From positions 1 through 64,000 of the forward strand of contig SVIZ01000011.1 of the NCBI GenBank assembly GCA_015069205.1: a DNA stretch of 64,000 nt, in the 5' to 3' direction. Position 1 is the first letter of the stretch. The number at the start of each line of letters is the position of its first letter. A model generated the notes under the pieces. The model was not told where the DNA came from, made no database searches, and worked only from the letters and a program-made list of their open reading frames with translations. Made by a program: the position numbers and the translations under genes. The stretch comes from Oscillospiraceae bacterium. Its GTDB lineage: Bacteria > Bacillota > Clostridia > Saccharofermentanales > Saccharofermentanaceae. Of the stretch, positions 43,869 through 52,715 are shown piece after piece.

Positions 43869-44900
43869 TCAGATACCGTAGTTAGCAACGTCCTCTGCTG
43901 TGATAGTTGTAGCGTCGAAGCCCTTCTCGTCCATGATGACTACCTTTGTTGTAACGCCATTCTTGATGATGTCGTCGATGTAAGCAGCCTGGAAAGGATT
44001 GCACTGGCCATCGTAGTTCCAGTTGCCTGCGAGGAGCTCTTCAAGTGCCCATGTGTTGCAGTCGAAACCGATAACGATAACGTCCTTGCCTACGCCGTGA
44101 GAGATGTTAGCCTTGTCGAGAGCTGCAACAGCACCCTTAGCCATGTTGTCGTTCTCTGCATAGATAACGTTGAATGTCTCGCCTGAGTCGATGACTGCCT
44201 GAACGATCTGCTGAGCTGTCTCTTCTGACCACTCTGCTGTCTGCTGTGTAACGATGCTCCAGTTAGCCTCTGCAGCTACCTTATCGTCGAGAGCGCCTGA
44301 ACGGCCGATCTGAGCGGATGAACCCATAACGCCCTGGATGTGAACGATCTTGTATTCAGGAAGATTCTGGGAAGCGAGCCAGTCAACTGCCTGCTGACCT
44401 TCCTTAGCCATGTCGGAAACGATGGAAGCTTCATAGAGGCTCTCGTCTGCGTCGATTGTTCTGTCGAAGAGGATAACCTTGATGCCAGCCTTCTGAGCCT
44501 GCTCAAGAACTCCGTCCCAACCTGATGTACCAGCTGCTGAGATCAAGAGATAATCTACTTCGTCCTGGATGAACTTCTGAGCTGCTGCGATCTGGTCTTC
44601 ATTCTTAAGGCTGTAGAAGAAAGAAGCCTCATAGCCGTTCTCTTCTGTAAATGTTTCCTTCATGTCTCTGTCGTTAGCTGTACGGTAACCGGACTCGTTA
44701 GGATCGTTGTTGATGATACCAACCTTGATAAGTCCGTCTGCTGCAGGTGCATCGGTAGGTGCCTCAGTTGCTGCTGTTGTTCCGTCAGTAGGAGCAGCTG
44801 TAGGTGCCTGTGTAGGTGTTGTCTGTGTGCAAGCGCACATACCAAATGCCATAGCACCGATGACTGCGGAAGAAACCAACATCTTTACAAATTTCTTCAT
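43869..44900 (-). CDS. Sugar ABC transporter substrate-binding lipoprotein (YtfQ-like)
   Basis: A 343-residue periplasmic-binding-protein-like lipoprotein. The signal ends in FGMCAC (lipid on Cys at about 23), and a PT/A-rich spacer follows to ~50. The mature part has the LacI-type fold with VGIINNDPNESGYRTANDRDM fragments, VKVILFDRTID-like and GKDVIVIGFDCNTW. It is close to YtfQ, which binds galactofuranose; in this locus arabinofuranose or another pentose is likely. ATG 44900 with AGGAG is preferred over a much longer frame. First gene of the operon that ends at 37806. Confidence 0.92.
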   Translation of the reverse strand: MKKFVKMLVSSAVIGAMAFGMCACTQTTPTQAPTAAPTDGTTAATEAPTDAPAADGLIKVGIINNDPNESGYRTANDRDMKETFTEENGYEASFFYSLKNEDQIAAAQKFIQDEVDYLLISAAGTSGWDGVLEQAQKAGIKVILFDRTIDADESLYEASIVSDMAKEGQQAVDWLASQNLPEYKIVHIQGVMGSSAQIGRSGALDDKVAAEANWSIVTQQTAEWSEETAQQIVQAVIDSGETFNVIYAENDNMAKGAVAALDKANISHGVGKDVIVIGFDCNTWALEELLAGNWNYDGQCNPFQAAYIDDIIKNGVTTKVVIMDEKGFDATTITAEDVANYGI

Positions 44901-45356
44901 AATGATTCTCCTTTTCATTTTGAGGTTTTTGCCCGGCCTTGTGATGTGGTCCGGTGTACTCTGCCCCAAATAAACACCCATCGGCAATAACCCGCAACGA
45001 ATCTCGTATGCCGTATTGAGAATGGTAAGTTTGCATAAATACAGATTTGAAATTTTCGTGATGAAAACAGACAACTTGCATTGTCTTGCACTGCTTTTAT
45101 GTGCCATTGTGGAAAATCTTTTGCACCGTTGTCGGATATTCTACGATGACAGGTTAAGGCACCTGCACAAATTCAAATTGTCATTATGAACAACTGCGAT
45201 TTTCTTATTCCGAAATCATATAATTCCGTTTTGGGAACAAGATAAAATACTCCACTTTTTCCGCGTCGAAAAACGACACCTCAAAAATTTAGCGTTACTT
45301 TGCACACAAGGCGGACTGTATAATTTTGCCAAGTATAAAAGAGGGGTCTTTTAACC
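44901..45356. other. 456-bp divergent regulatory region of the pentose locus
   Basis: This stretch lies between the transport operon (minus) and the AraR-like gene (plus) and holds no gene I can support. For the plus direction TATAAT lies at 45319-45324 with a weak TTACTT 18 bp upstream. For the minus direction I see no convincing promoter. ACAAATTCAAATTGT (45168-45182) and GTCG-AAAAA-CGAC (45265-45277) are imperfect or short inverted repeats and possible operators. Confidence 0.45.
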
Positions 45357-46388
45357 ATGGCTGAGAAATATAAAGTCATAGTTAATAAGCTTGAGTTGGA
45401 ACTCAAGAAGATGAGATCGGAAGGCAGGACGAGACTTCCTTCCGAGCAGGATCTCTGTTCTGAATTTTCGTGCAGCAGACAGACGATCCGTGCAGCCCTC
45501 GACGTTCTCCAGCAAAAAGGACTGATCGTAAAACGACGCGGCGCAGGTTCTTATATTGCAGATGATTCTTTTAATAACAGAACTGTTTTCTTCATGACCG
45601 AAGACTGTGACAGATACCAGAGTCCCGCTCTTATTTCAGGTCTTAAAGAACAGCTCTTAAATTCCAAATACGAACTCAGATCTTTCTCGTGCGGCGGAAG
45701 TGTATCTGAAGAATCGAAGATATTATCACGCGTCATAAATGAGCATCCTGCGGCACTCATTATCGAACCTGTAAAAGACCTGGTCCCCGATCCGAATTTG
45801 CGGCTTATTGAAGAGATTGAAGATACCGGAATACCCGTTATCTATCTGAATTCTTCTTTGGGAAAAATACATGTCGTATCCGATAATTACGAAGGCGGAA
45901 GGGACCTTACAAAACATATTCTTGAGACCGGCAGAAAGAAGACCGCATGCATATTCAGAATAGATGATTCATCAGGCCGCGACAGGTATAAAGGATATAT
46001 CGATGCGCTTCTTGATGCTGATGCAGGCTACGACGAATCAAGATGTTTTCTTATGACATATAAAGAAGAGAAAGAGATCATCTCAGGCGACAGCAAAAAG
46101 TTTGCTTCATTTATCGATAACCATCTTTTCGGATGCGATTCGGTAATCTGTCAGAACGGCATGGTCGCGCATCAGCTCATTTTCCTTCTTCGTAAAAGGG
46201 GAGTATCGGTGCCGGAAGATATTCTGGTGGCATGCTTTGACAACGATTATTATTCAGGTGATTCCGGAATCGTTTATGCCGGATGCGATATCGATTCATA
46301 CTGCAAGACTCTTGCCAGATCTTCGGTTGCATTGGCTGAAGGGCGGAGTGCTACATGCGTTACCGTTCCGATGAAGATCTCTAAATAA
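45357..46388 (+). CDS. AraR-like transcriptional regulator (GntR DNA-binding plus LacI-type sensor)
   Basis: A 343-residue hybrid regulator. Residues ~5-70 are a GntR winged helix (RLPSEQDLCSEFSCSRQTIR, LDVLQQKGLIVKRRGAGSYI). Residues ~75-343 are a periplasmic-binding-like sugar sensor (ITDNY-type GKIHVVSDNYEGGRDL, VACFDNDYYSGDSG). This architecture is that of AraR, the arabinose-responsive repressor. Its place opposite the transporter and next to araD supports the same role here. The sugar that releases it is probably L-arabinose. Confidence 0.9.
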   Translation: MAEKYKVIVNKLELELKKMRSEGRTRLPSEQDLCSEFSCSRQTIRAALDVLQQKGLIVKRRGAGSYIADDSFNNRTVFFMTEDCDRYQSPALISGLKEQLLNSKYELRSFSCGGSVSEESKILSRVINEHPAALIIEPVKDLVPDPNLRLIEEIEDTGIPVIYLNSSLGKIHVVSDNYEGGRDLTKHILETGRKKTACIFRIDDSSGRDRYKGYIDALLDADAGYDESRCFLMTYKEEKEIISGDSKKFASFIDNHLFGCDSVICQNGMVAHQLIFLLRKRGVSVPEDILVACFDNDYYSGDSGIVYAGCDIDSYCKTLARSSVALAEGRSATCVTVPMKISK

Positions 46389-46405
46389 ATTACGACAGTT
46401 TTTAG

Positions 46406-46499
46406 CGATGTACATTTTTGGTCAAAAGAAGCCGTAAAATTGCATAAAAAGCTGTTTCTGTGCAATTTTCGAGTCGAAAATCGCGAAAAATGTACATCG
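46406..46499 (-). repeat. 94-bp palindromic intergenic repeat, copy D (complete, inverted)
   Basis: Read on the minus strand it is nearly identical to copy A at 81-174, with the same 94-bp length, exact CGATGTACATTTTT ends and the same inner AAAATTGCA/TGCAATTTT hairpin. Only about six or seven positions differ. It fills the space between the convergent AraR gene and the sensor binding-protein gene, where it could serve as a bidirectional terminator-like structure. Confidence 0.82.
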
Positions 46500-46516
46500 A
46501 TATTAAGGGTCAGTTA

Positions 46517-47509
46517 TCAGTATTCTCTCGAATCAACAAATTCCTGTGTGATGTTCTGCGTCGTATAAGCAGATTCATCAACGTAAACGTGCTTCGGGAT
46601 CGGCAGTCCGTTCCTGTAGTTTTCAATGAGTTCTTTTACACGCGGACCGAACATCGGATTACACTCGACACAGAGATTTATCTTGCCGTCATGGCAGTAC
46701 TGCAATGCTTCTTTTGTGGCATCGAAAGTGATGATCTTGACCTGGCCGCCGTTACCGTAAGAGATGCCTGCTTCATCAAGCGCTCTCATCGCGCCGAAAG
46801 TCATGTTGTCGTTCTCACTGTAGAGCACGTCGATGTCGCTGTTTTCTTTTAAGTAGTCGGTCACTACCTCATATGCTTTTGCTTCGGTGAAGTCGCCGTA
46901 TAGCTGGCTTGTGATCTCCCAGTTGGGATGCTTTGCAACTGCATCTTCAAGAGCTTTTGTACGTTGGATCTGCGCGGTCGCACCGATCGTTCCCTGAAGA
47001 TGAAGTATCTTGATCTCAGTGTCTTCGGGGATCTCATCTTCGAGCCATTCGACTGCGAGATTTCCCTGACGCAAAAAGTCGGAACCGATGTTAGTGAGAT
47101 AGAGATCTTCGTCATCGACTGCAACGGATCTGTCCATGATGATCACCGGAATCCCGGCATCGTGGACCTCTGTAAGGATCGTCTGCCAACCGTCTTCGAC
47201 CGTGGGTGCGATGATGATGAAATCCACACCCTCAAGGATATAGCGGCGTACAGCGGCAAACTGGTTTTCCTGCTGCTGTCTCGCATTATCAATTACGAGT
47301 TCGTAGTCGGGATTATTGGCGAATGTATCGTTCATCGATTTTGTATTCGCGATCCTCCAGTCGGATTCGGAACCGAGCTGCGAAAAACCGATGACATAGA
47401 CATCGGGATCTGATGTTTCCTGTGCAGGGCGGAACGAGCATCCTGCCATGCCGCAGACAAATGCAAAACTTAAAAATATGCTAAGAGCTTTATCAAAGAA
47501 TCGTCTCAT
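46517..47509 (-). CDS. Second sugar-binding lipoprotein, probable sensor subunit
   Basis: A 330-residue lipoprotein (signal ends in GMAGC). Its mature part resembles the YtfQ-like protein at 43869: VIGFSQLGSESDWRIANTKS, DFIIIAPTVEDGW, VIIMDRSVAVDDEDLY. It is encoded together with a YesM-type kinase and YesN-type regulator, not with permeases, and overlaps the kinase gene by 17 bp. It is therefore more likely to present the sugar to the kinase than to the transporter. Confidence 0.9.
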   Translation of the reverse strand: MRRFFDKALSIFLSFAFVCGMAGCSFRPAQETSDPDVYVIGFSQLGSESDWRIANTKSMNDTFANNPDYELVIDNARQQQENQFAAVRRYILEGVDFIIIAPTVEDGWQTILTEVHDAGIPVIIMDRSVAVDDEDLYLTNIGSDFLRQGNLAVEWLEDEIPEDTEIKILHLQGTIGATAQIQRTKALEDAVAKHPNWEITSQLYGDFTEAKAYEVVTDYLKENSDIDVLYSENDNMTFGAMRALDEAGISYGNGGQVKIITFDATKEALQYCHDGKINLCVECNPMFGPRVKELIENYRNGLPIPKHVYVDESAYTTQNITQEFVDSREY

Positions 47510-48932
47510 TATCTATGTCTGCCTTTCCCGGAATCTTTAAACTGATCGATGTTCCTTCCTGAGGTTTGCTCTCGATCTTGAAATCGAATTCATCGCCATA
47601 GAGGAGCTTTAATCTCTTATAAGCCGAAGTAAGTCCGAAGCTCTTTGTATCCTCGTTTAAGATCCTTGTCTGTAATGTATCAAGTTCTTCTTCGCTCATA
47701 CCGAGGCCCGTGTCTGATACCTTGAGTATGATGTCGCCGTTCTCGCGTACACCGGTAACGATTATCTTACCTTTGCCGCGCTTGGGCTTGAGTCCGTGAT
47801 AGATCGCATTCTCGACCAGAGGCTGTAAAGTCATCTTGGGAAGCTTGGTATTCTCGATCGAAGGATCGATGTCGATCTCATATTCCATGATGTCCCTGTA
47901 GCGGACCTGCTGTATCTCGAGATAACTCTGGATATGCTGTTTTTCTTCGGCAACGGTTACGATGTCGCGGCCGTCACTGAGAAACGAACGGAAGTAGGAC
48001 GACAGGCTCGTTACCATCTGTTCTGCCTGGTCGTTCTTGCCTATCTCGATGAGCCATACGATCGCATCGAGTGTGTTGTAGAGGAAGTGCGGATTGATCT
48101 GTGCCTGGATCAGTGACAACTCGATATCCCTGAGCTTTATCTGTTCCTGGCGGTTAAGTTCGATCTGCTTATCAAGTCTTGCCGCCATGTCTTCGATTCC
48201 GGTACTGAGGGATGCAAGACTCGGGTCGTCAGTTGCGACAGGCGTCTGCGGGCTTAAGTCGCCGCCGCCGATCTGCTCAACGCGGCCGTTCATTGCAACG
48301 ATGGGATCGGTAATGCTTTTCGAGAGCTTTACTGCACGGCTCAAAACGAGAGGGATGACGATGAGCATTACGATCACGACAAAAGCGATCTCGACCGAGA
48401 GCCAGAAATCGATCTGCTTCTGGATGCTCGCCATCTCACCGGCCTCATAGTAGAGGTACGAATACATGTAGTCTTCGATGAGCTGCGTGATACCGTATAT
48501 GTTCGTCTCGAGCTCTTTCATACGGTCTTCGTAGCTTGCGATGGAGTCGATGTTCTCCATGTAGGTACTTAAGTTGTCGCAAAGAGAAAGGACGTTGTTC
48601 ATCGCCATACGGCCGTCGGGATTTGAGGTATTCTTCAAAAGATCTTCTGCGAGGGCTCTTGCGGCTTCAACGTCGTCCCACGGCTTTTCGTCGCTGCTTC
48701 CTGCAACGTAGAGATACATCTGGAGATCAATGTCGTCTTTGAAGTCCTGGTTGAATCCCGAAGCTTTTACGATGTTGCCCGATACCGATGCGTAGATGAT
48801 GTTACGCGTTAAGAGCATTACGAAAATACTGACCAGTATGACCGCGATCGGAATAAACATCTGCAGCATAAGACGGTACATTTTTTTCTGTACCGAATTG
48901 GCGCTTTGGGATCTGCCTGAAGGAGACTTCAT
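47493..48932 (-). CDS. Sensor histidine kinase, YesM/LytS type
   Basis: A 479-residue kinase. TM1 spans ~21-43, an outer domain ~44-170, TM2 ~172-196, then HAMP. The His_kinase domain is at ~275 (IQAQINPHFLYNTLDA, with the phospho-accepting His), and the ATPase domain is at ~370-470 (NAIYHGLKP N-box, SDTGLGMSEEE G1 box). Its ATG overlaps the stop of the response-regulator gene by one base. With the binding protein downstream it forms a binding protein-kinase-regulator set comparable to XylFII-LytS-YesN of Clostridium beijerinckii. Confidence 0.93.
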   Translation of the reverse strand: MKSPSGRSQSANSVQKKMYRLMLQMFIPIAVILVSIFVMLLTRNIIYASVSGNIVKASGFNQDFKDDIDLQMYLYVAGSSDEKPWDDVEAARALAEDLLKNTSNPDGRMAMNNVLSLCDNLSTYMENIDSIASYEDRMKELETNIYGITQLIEDYMYSYLYYEAGEMASIQKQIDFWLSVEIAFVVIVMLIVIPLVLSRAVKLSKSITDPIVAMNGRVEQIGGGDLSPQTPVATDDPSLASLSTGIEDMAARLDKQIELNRQEQIKLRDIELSLIQAQINPHFLYNTLDAIVWLIEIGKNDQAEQMVTSLSSYFRSFLSDGRDIVTVAEEKQHIQSYLEIQQVRYRDIMEYEIDIDPSIENTKLPKMTLQPLVENAIYHGLKPKRGKGKIIVTGVRENGDIILKVSDTGLGMSEEELDTLQTRILNEDTKSFGLTSAYKRLKLLYGDEFDFKIESKPQEGTSISLKIPGKADIDNETIL

Positions 48933-50542
48933 TATTCGTTAACTTCCCCGTTACGGTACTGGCTGGGGGTGCAGCCCTGGTTCTTTTTGAATACGAATGA
49001 GAAATATCTGGGATCCCTGTAACCGATCTCGTTTGCGATCTCGCCGGACCTCTTGCTCGTGTTGCGCAGCAGGATCTTTGCCTTTGCCATTCTCTTCTTG
49101 GTGATGTATTCGACGAAGGATAATCCGACCTTGTTTGAGAACAGTGCGCTTAAATAGTTAGCGCTGATGTTGATCTCTTCTGCAACGGAATCGAGTGAGA
49201 TGTCTTCATCCGCATAGTGTTCGTTTATGTAATCGACCGCATTGTTAATGATGTCGTTGCCGCGCTTCTGTGCTTCGGCATCGCGCATCTTGATCGCGAC
49301 TGAAAGTGCTTCGTTGAGATAGGGCTTAACTTCCTCAGCCGTGATGTTCGTGTCGAACGTGGGGAGGCTGTTTGCTATCTGTTCGGAATCGACGTCTGCT
49401 TCCTTGAGCGCGAGTTCGACGTTGACCCTGATGCTCACGAGCAGGTAGTAGCGGAACAGGATCGAATTGACGCTCGATTCAAGGCTCTTCAGATAGTCGT
49501 CGGCAAATGTCTCAACTTCGCCGGCGGTACCCGTCTGGACGAAATATCTGATGATCATGGGATCGAACTTGCCGGCATCAATCTTATGGAGCTCGCTCTC
49601 ATCAGGAACGTATTGCTCTGACTTGATCTGTTCTGACGTGAAGATATGCTGGTTAGGGAAGATGTGTCTGTATGCAAATGCACGGTTCGCATCCTGATAG
49701 CAGGATGAAAGGCCGCTCAGTCTGTTCGTCGCGACGCCGACTGCAACGTGCCAGTCGAGAGTGGCCGAAGCCTGCTCGCAGTGCTGGCCGATCATCTTGA
49801 CGCACTTTTCCTCCATGCGCTTTAAGCTCTCTTCGTCACCCTTGATGAGCACGGCATATGAGAACAGATTGCATCTGAAGATGATGTAATCGGGATACTG
49901 CAGGAACTGGTTTAAGAGATTTTCCGTTACGCCGGAAGCCTCATCCGAATATGTGGACTGGTCCAAGTCCCTGATCGAGAATATAACAATGTTATATCCG
50001 TCGGCCGAGAGGTTTAAGTGGAGTTTGTCAGCCTCTTCGTAGATCTCCTGTACCGACAGGGAGCCTTCCACGAGCTTCTCGAAAAACACCCTGTGCGACA
50101 GACGCTCAAACTTCTTGAACTCCTGTTCGTAGAGCTTTACATAGTCTTTCTGCTCGTTCTCTTCGGTGATCTTCTTGCGGACGCCTTCAAGGGCGTTGAT
50201 CATGTCTGTCTTGGTGACTGGTTTTAAGAGATACTGCTCGACACCGATCTCTATCGCTTTTCGGGCGTACTCAAAATCGCTGTAACCTGAGATTACGATG
50301 ATCTTGATGTTGGGAAGCTCTTTGGTGACGGTCTTGCTTAAGGACAGTCCGTCCATGAAAGGCATTGTGATGTCCGTGATGAGCACGTCGGGCTTTAGCT
50401 TGCGGATCATGGGCAGGGCCATCTCGCCGTCGGGAGCATCTCCGACGAACTCGAAGCCGTACTTCTCCCACGGGATCATGTCGCGCAGACCTTCGCGCAC
50501 GATGCTCTCGTCTTCACAAATAAAAACCTTGAACAGATCCAT
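48932..50542 (-). CDS. Response regulator, YesN/AraC type
   Basis: A 536-residue regulator. The N-terminal receiver domain (residues ~3-125) has CEDE acidic residues, the phospho-accepting Asp in VLITDITMPFMDG (residue ~56) and Lys in YLLKPVTK (~106). A long middle region follows. The C-terminal ~100 residues are an AraC-type double helix-turn-helix (DSVAEEINISANYLSALFSN, GEIANEIGYRDPRYFSFVFK). First gene of the sensor operon; probably activates the neighbouring sugar transport genes. Confidence 0.94.
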   Translation of the reverse strand: MDLFKVFICEDESIVREGLRDMIPWEKYGFEFVGDAPDGEMALPMIRKLKPDVLITDITMPFMDGLSLSKTVTKELPNIKIIVISGYSDFEYARKAIEIGVEQYLLKPVTKTDMINALEGVRKKITEENEQKDYVKLYEQEFKKFERLSHRVFFEKLVEGSLSVQEIYEEADKLHLNLSADGYNIVIFSIRDLDQSTYSDEASGVTENLLNQFLQYPDYIIFRCNLFSYAVLIKGDEESLKRMEEKCVKMIGQHCEQASATLDWHVAVGVATNRLSGLSSCYQDANRAFAYRHIFPNQHIFTSEQIKSEQYVPDESELHKIDAGKFDPMIIRYFVQTGTAGEVETFADDYLKSLESSVNSILFRYYLLVSIRVNVELALKEADVDSEQIANSLPTFDTNITAEEVKPYLNEALSVAIKMRDAEAQKRGNDIINNAVDYINEHYADEDISLDSVAEEINISANYLSALFSNKVGLSFVEYITKKRMAKAKILLRNTSKRSGEIANEIGYRDPRYFSFVFKKNQGCTPSQYRNGEVNE

Positions 50543-50686
50543 CAGGGGTCCTCCGCTATTATTTATTTCATTTTATCATAGGAGACACACGACTATTTTA
50601 TTCTTTGTGTTTGAAAAGTTCAGAAATAGCAGCCCGCATATGCCCATGCTAAAATCCTAAAAAACCCTTGATATTAATGGACTTTG

Positions 50687-50715
50687 TGATATTTTTCACC
50701 GAAATGTTGTATAAT
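50687..50715 (+). promoter_or_regulatory. Probable promoter of the glycan cluster
   Basis: A perfect TATAAT (50710-50715) lies 39 bp before the first glycan gene (50754). The hexamer 17 bp upstream, TGATAT, is a poor -35, so activation by another factor is possible. Confidence 0.4.
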
Positions 50716-50753
50716 AACTGACAGGGATAAAATAAACAATAAGGGTAGATTAA

Positions 50754-51218
50754 ATGAGCGACAAAAAAATAAAGGTGTGCCTCGTAGGTTCGTCCGGGGG
50801 ACATCTTGATCATCTGTATATTTTGCGTCCCTTTTGGGAGGGTAAAGAGCGCTTTTGGGCTACTTTCGACAAGGAAGATGCCAGGAGCCTGCTTAAGGGT
50901 GAAAAGATTTACCCTGTCTATTATCCGTCGAACAGAAGCCTTAAGGCTTTGATCATCAACACGCACAGAGCAATTAAGATCCTCCGCAAGGAGAGGCCTG
51001 ATCTGATCATATCAGCTGGTGCCGCACCTGCCGTTCCATTTTTCTACATCGGAAAGCTGATGGGTGCCAAGCTCATCTATCTTGAGACTTTCGACAGGAT
51101 CAACAAGGCTTCGCTCTCGGGCAAGCTCTGCTACAAGATCTCTGACCTTTTCATTGTCCAGTGGGAACAGATGAAAGAGGTCTTCCCAAAAGCTGTTTAT
51201 TACGGGAGTCTTTTCTGA
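50754..51218 (+). CDS. Alg14-like glycosyltransferase subunit (PssD/CpsF type)
   Basis: A 154-residue protein with the Alg14 start CLVGSSGGHLDHLY, then SNRSLKALIINTHRAIKILR and DLIISAGAAPAVPFFYIGKL, and LIYLETFDR. In fungi and streptococci (Cps14F) this subunit anchors and assists the catalytic Alg13-like subunit. The partner gene begins 2 bp downstream. Together they would transfer a sugar from UDP to a lipid-linked acceptor at the inner face of the membrane. Confidence 0.9.
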   Translation: MSDKKIKVCLVGSSGGHLDHLYILRPFWEGKERFWATFDKEDARSLLKGEKIYPVYYPSNRSLKALIINTHRAIKILRKERPDLIISAGAAPAVPFFYIGKLMGAKLIYLETFDRINKASLSGKLCYKISDLFIVQWEQMKEVFPKAVYYGSLF

Positions 51219-51220
51219 GC

Positions 51221-51715
51221 ATGATAGTAGTTACCGTCGGAACGCACGAGCAGCAGTTTAACCGTCTGGTTGAATATATGGACAATTGGGCCGGGGAGCA
51301 TGATGAGGAAGTCGTCATCCAGAACGGCTATTCCACGTACCAGCCAAAACACTGTGTCTGGCAGAAATTTTACAAGCAGAGTGAAATGGACGAGTTTATC
51401 AAAAACGCAAGGATCGTGGTTACCCACGGAGGTCCCTGCTGCTATATTGAAGTAGTTAATCTCGGTAAGGTTCCCATTGTTGTTCCCAGACTTCATGCTT
51501 TAGGCGAGCACGTTGATGACCATCAGCTCGAGATCGGTCGCGAACTCAAAAAACAGAGACACAATATCATCCTGATCGAAGATATCAATGATCTGGGTGA
51601 CATTCTTATACGTTATGATGAGATAATAAAGGGTATGGATGCCAAACCGTATCAACCTGACATTGAAGGTTTTTGCGAAAAGCTGTCCGAGGCCGCTGAT
51701 AATCTGTTCAAATGA
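51221..51715 (+). CDS. Alg13-like catalytic glycosyltransferase subunit (PssE/CpsG type)
   Basis: A 164-residue GT28-type C-terminal domain. It starts MIVVTVGTHEQQFNRL and contains ARIVVTHGGPCCYIEVVNLGKVPIVVPR, of which the THGGPC nucleotide-sugar loop (about residue 67) is diagnostic. ATG 51221 is 2 bp after the upstream stop. Split Alg13/Alg14 pairs are common in Gram-positive capsule clusters, where they add the second sugar, often galactose on glucose. Confidence 0.9.
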   Translation: MIVVTVGTHEQQFNRLVEYMDNWAGEHDEEVVIQNGYSTYQPKHCVWQKFYKQSEMDEFIKNARIVVTHGGPCCYIEVVNLGKVPIVVPRLHALGEHVDDHQLEIGRELKKQRHNIILIEDINDLGDILIRYDEIIKGMDAKPYQPDIEGFCEKLSEAADNLFK

Positions 51716-51722
51716 GGAGCAA

Positions 51723-52691
51723 ATGATAGTGCCCGATAATCCGAGTCTGTCCATAATTATCCCCGTTTATAATGTAGAGAAGTACCTTCCTATGTGTCTT
51801 GATTCGCTTTTGAAAACGGAAGGGATTGAAGAGACCGAGATAATCCTGATAGATGATGGCTCTACTGACAGATCAGGTGAGATTGCCGAAGATTACGCCC
51901 GGGATTATCAGAACATAAGGGCCATTCACAAGGGAAATGAGGGTCCTTCCGCATCGCGTAATCTTGGTCTCCGGGCAGCTTCCGGGACTTATGTGTTCTT
52001 TTGTGATTCTGATGATGAAGTGGTACCTGAAAAGTTTAAGAGGATCATAGAACTCTCCAAAGAATCATCGTATGACCTCATTCTTTGGGATAGTGCGCTT
52101 ATTTATGATAAGGATGATCCGATAGACAGAAAGCGTCGTGAAGGATACTTTGCCCACTATGGTCTTGACAGGGAAGAACGGACATATACCGGAAAGCAGC
52201 TGATATCAACACTCCTGAAAAACAGCGGAAACTTTGTTGCTACCGTATGGATCAGCGCATACAGAAGAACTTACCTTATTGAGAATGAACTGTTTTTCGA
52301 GAATGGCCTGATCCACGAGGATGAATTATGGGTACCCAAAGTTTACCTTCGTGCCGGAAGTATCAGATATATCCCTGAAAGAATCTATCATTACAGGATC
52401 CACCCGGGTTCTATCATGAATCCCGTTACAGGTGACAGAGCTCAAAGTGTCAAATCACTTATGCATGTCTATCCGTCGTTATATGAGTTTTACGATGAGA
52501 CATTGGCAGGTGATCCACTGAAGGATTTGATTGAAGAGAACCTTACGAAAAGATATCTTCACATGATCTACAAATACCGCATCTGTAAATATGGTTACGG
52601 AAAGCAGATAGATAAGAAGCTTTTATTAAGGACCTCAAGAAGACTGAGGGAAAAGATCATGGCTCTTGGGCTTTATATCTTTGTACATTGA
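51723..52691 (+). CDS. Glycosyltransferase family 2
   Basis: A 322-residue GT-A enzyme. SIIIPVYNVEKYLP at the N-terminus, IILIDDGSTDRSGE (~40) and the DXD-type FFCDSDDE (about 95-102) are clear. HEDELWVPK (about 200) has the usual ED base motif. There is no membrane segment. ATG 51723 follows GAGGAG; it begins 7 bp after the Alg13-like gene. The donor sugar cannot be inferred. Confidence 0.92.
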   Translation: MIVPDNPSLSIIIPVYNVEKYLPMCLDSLLKTEGIEETEIILIDDGSTDRSGEIAEDYARDYQNIRAIHKGNEGPSASRNLGLRAASGTYVFFCDSDDEVVPEKFKRIIELSKESSYDLILWDSALIYDKDDPIDRKRREGYFAHYGLDREERTYTGKQLISTLLKNSGNFVATVWISAYRRTYLIENELFFENGLIHEDELWVPKVYLRAGSIRYIPERIYHYRIHPGSIMNPVTGDRAQSVKSLMHVYPSLYEFYDETLAGDPLKDLIEENLTKRYLHMIYKYRICKYGYGKQIDKKLLLRTSRRLREKIMALGLYIFVH

Positions 52692-52715
52692 GGATGGCTG
52701 AGAGGAACAGACGTA

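Noticed and set aside
40158..45000. Plus-strand frames opposite the sugar transport operon
   Set aside because: All are antisense to convincing ABC transporter genes, and none has a recognisable product.
45168..45277. Inverted-repeat-like sequences as AraR operators
   Set aside because: The symmetry is short or imperfect and does not match the operator I remember for Bacillus AraR. Mentioned only as possible sites.
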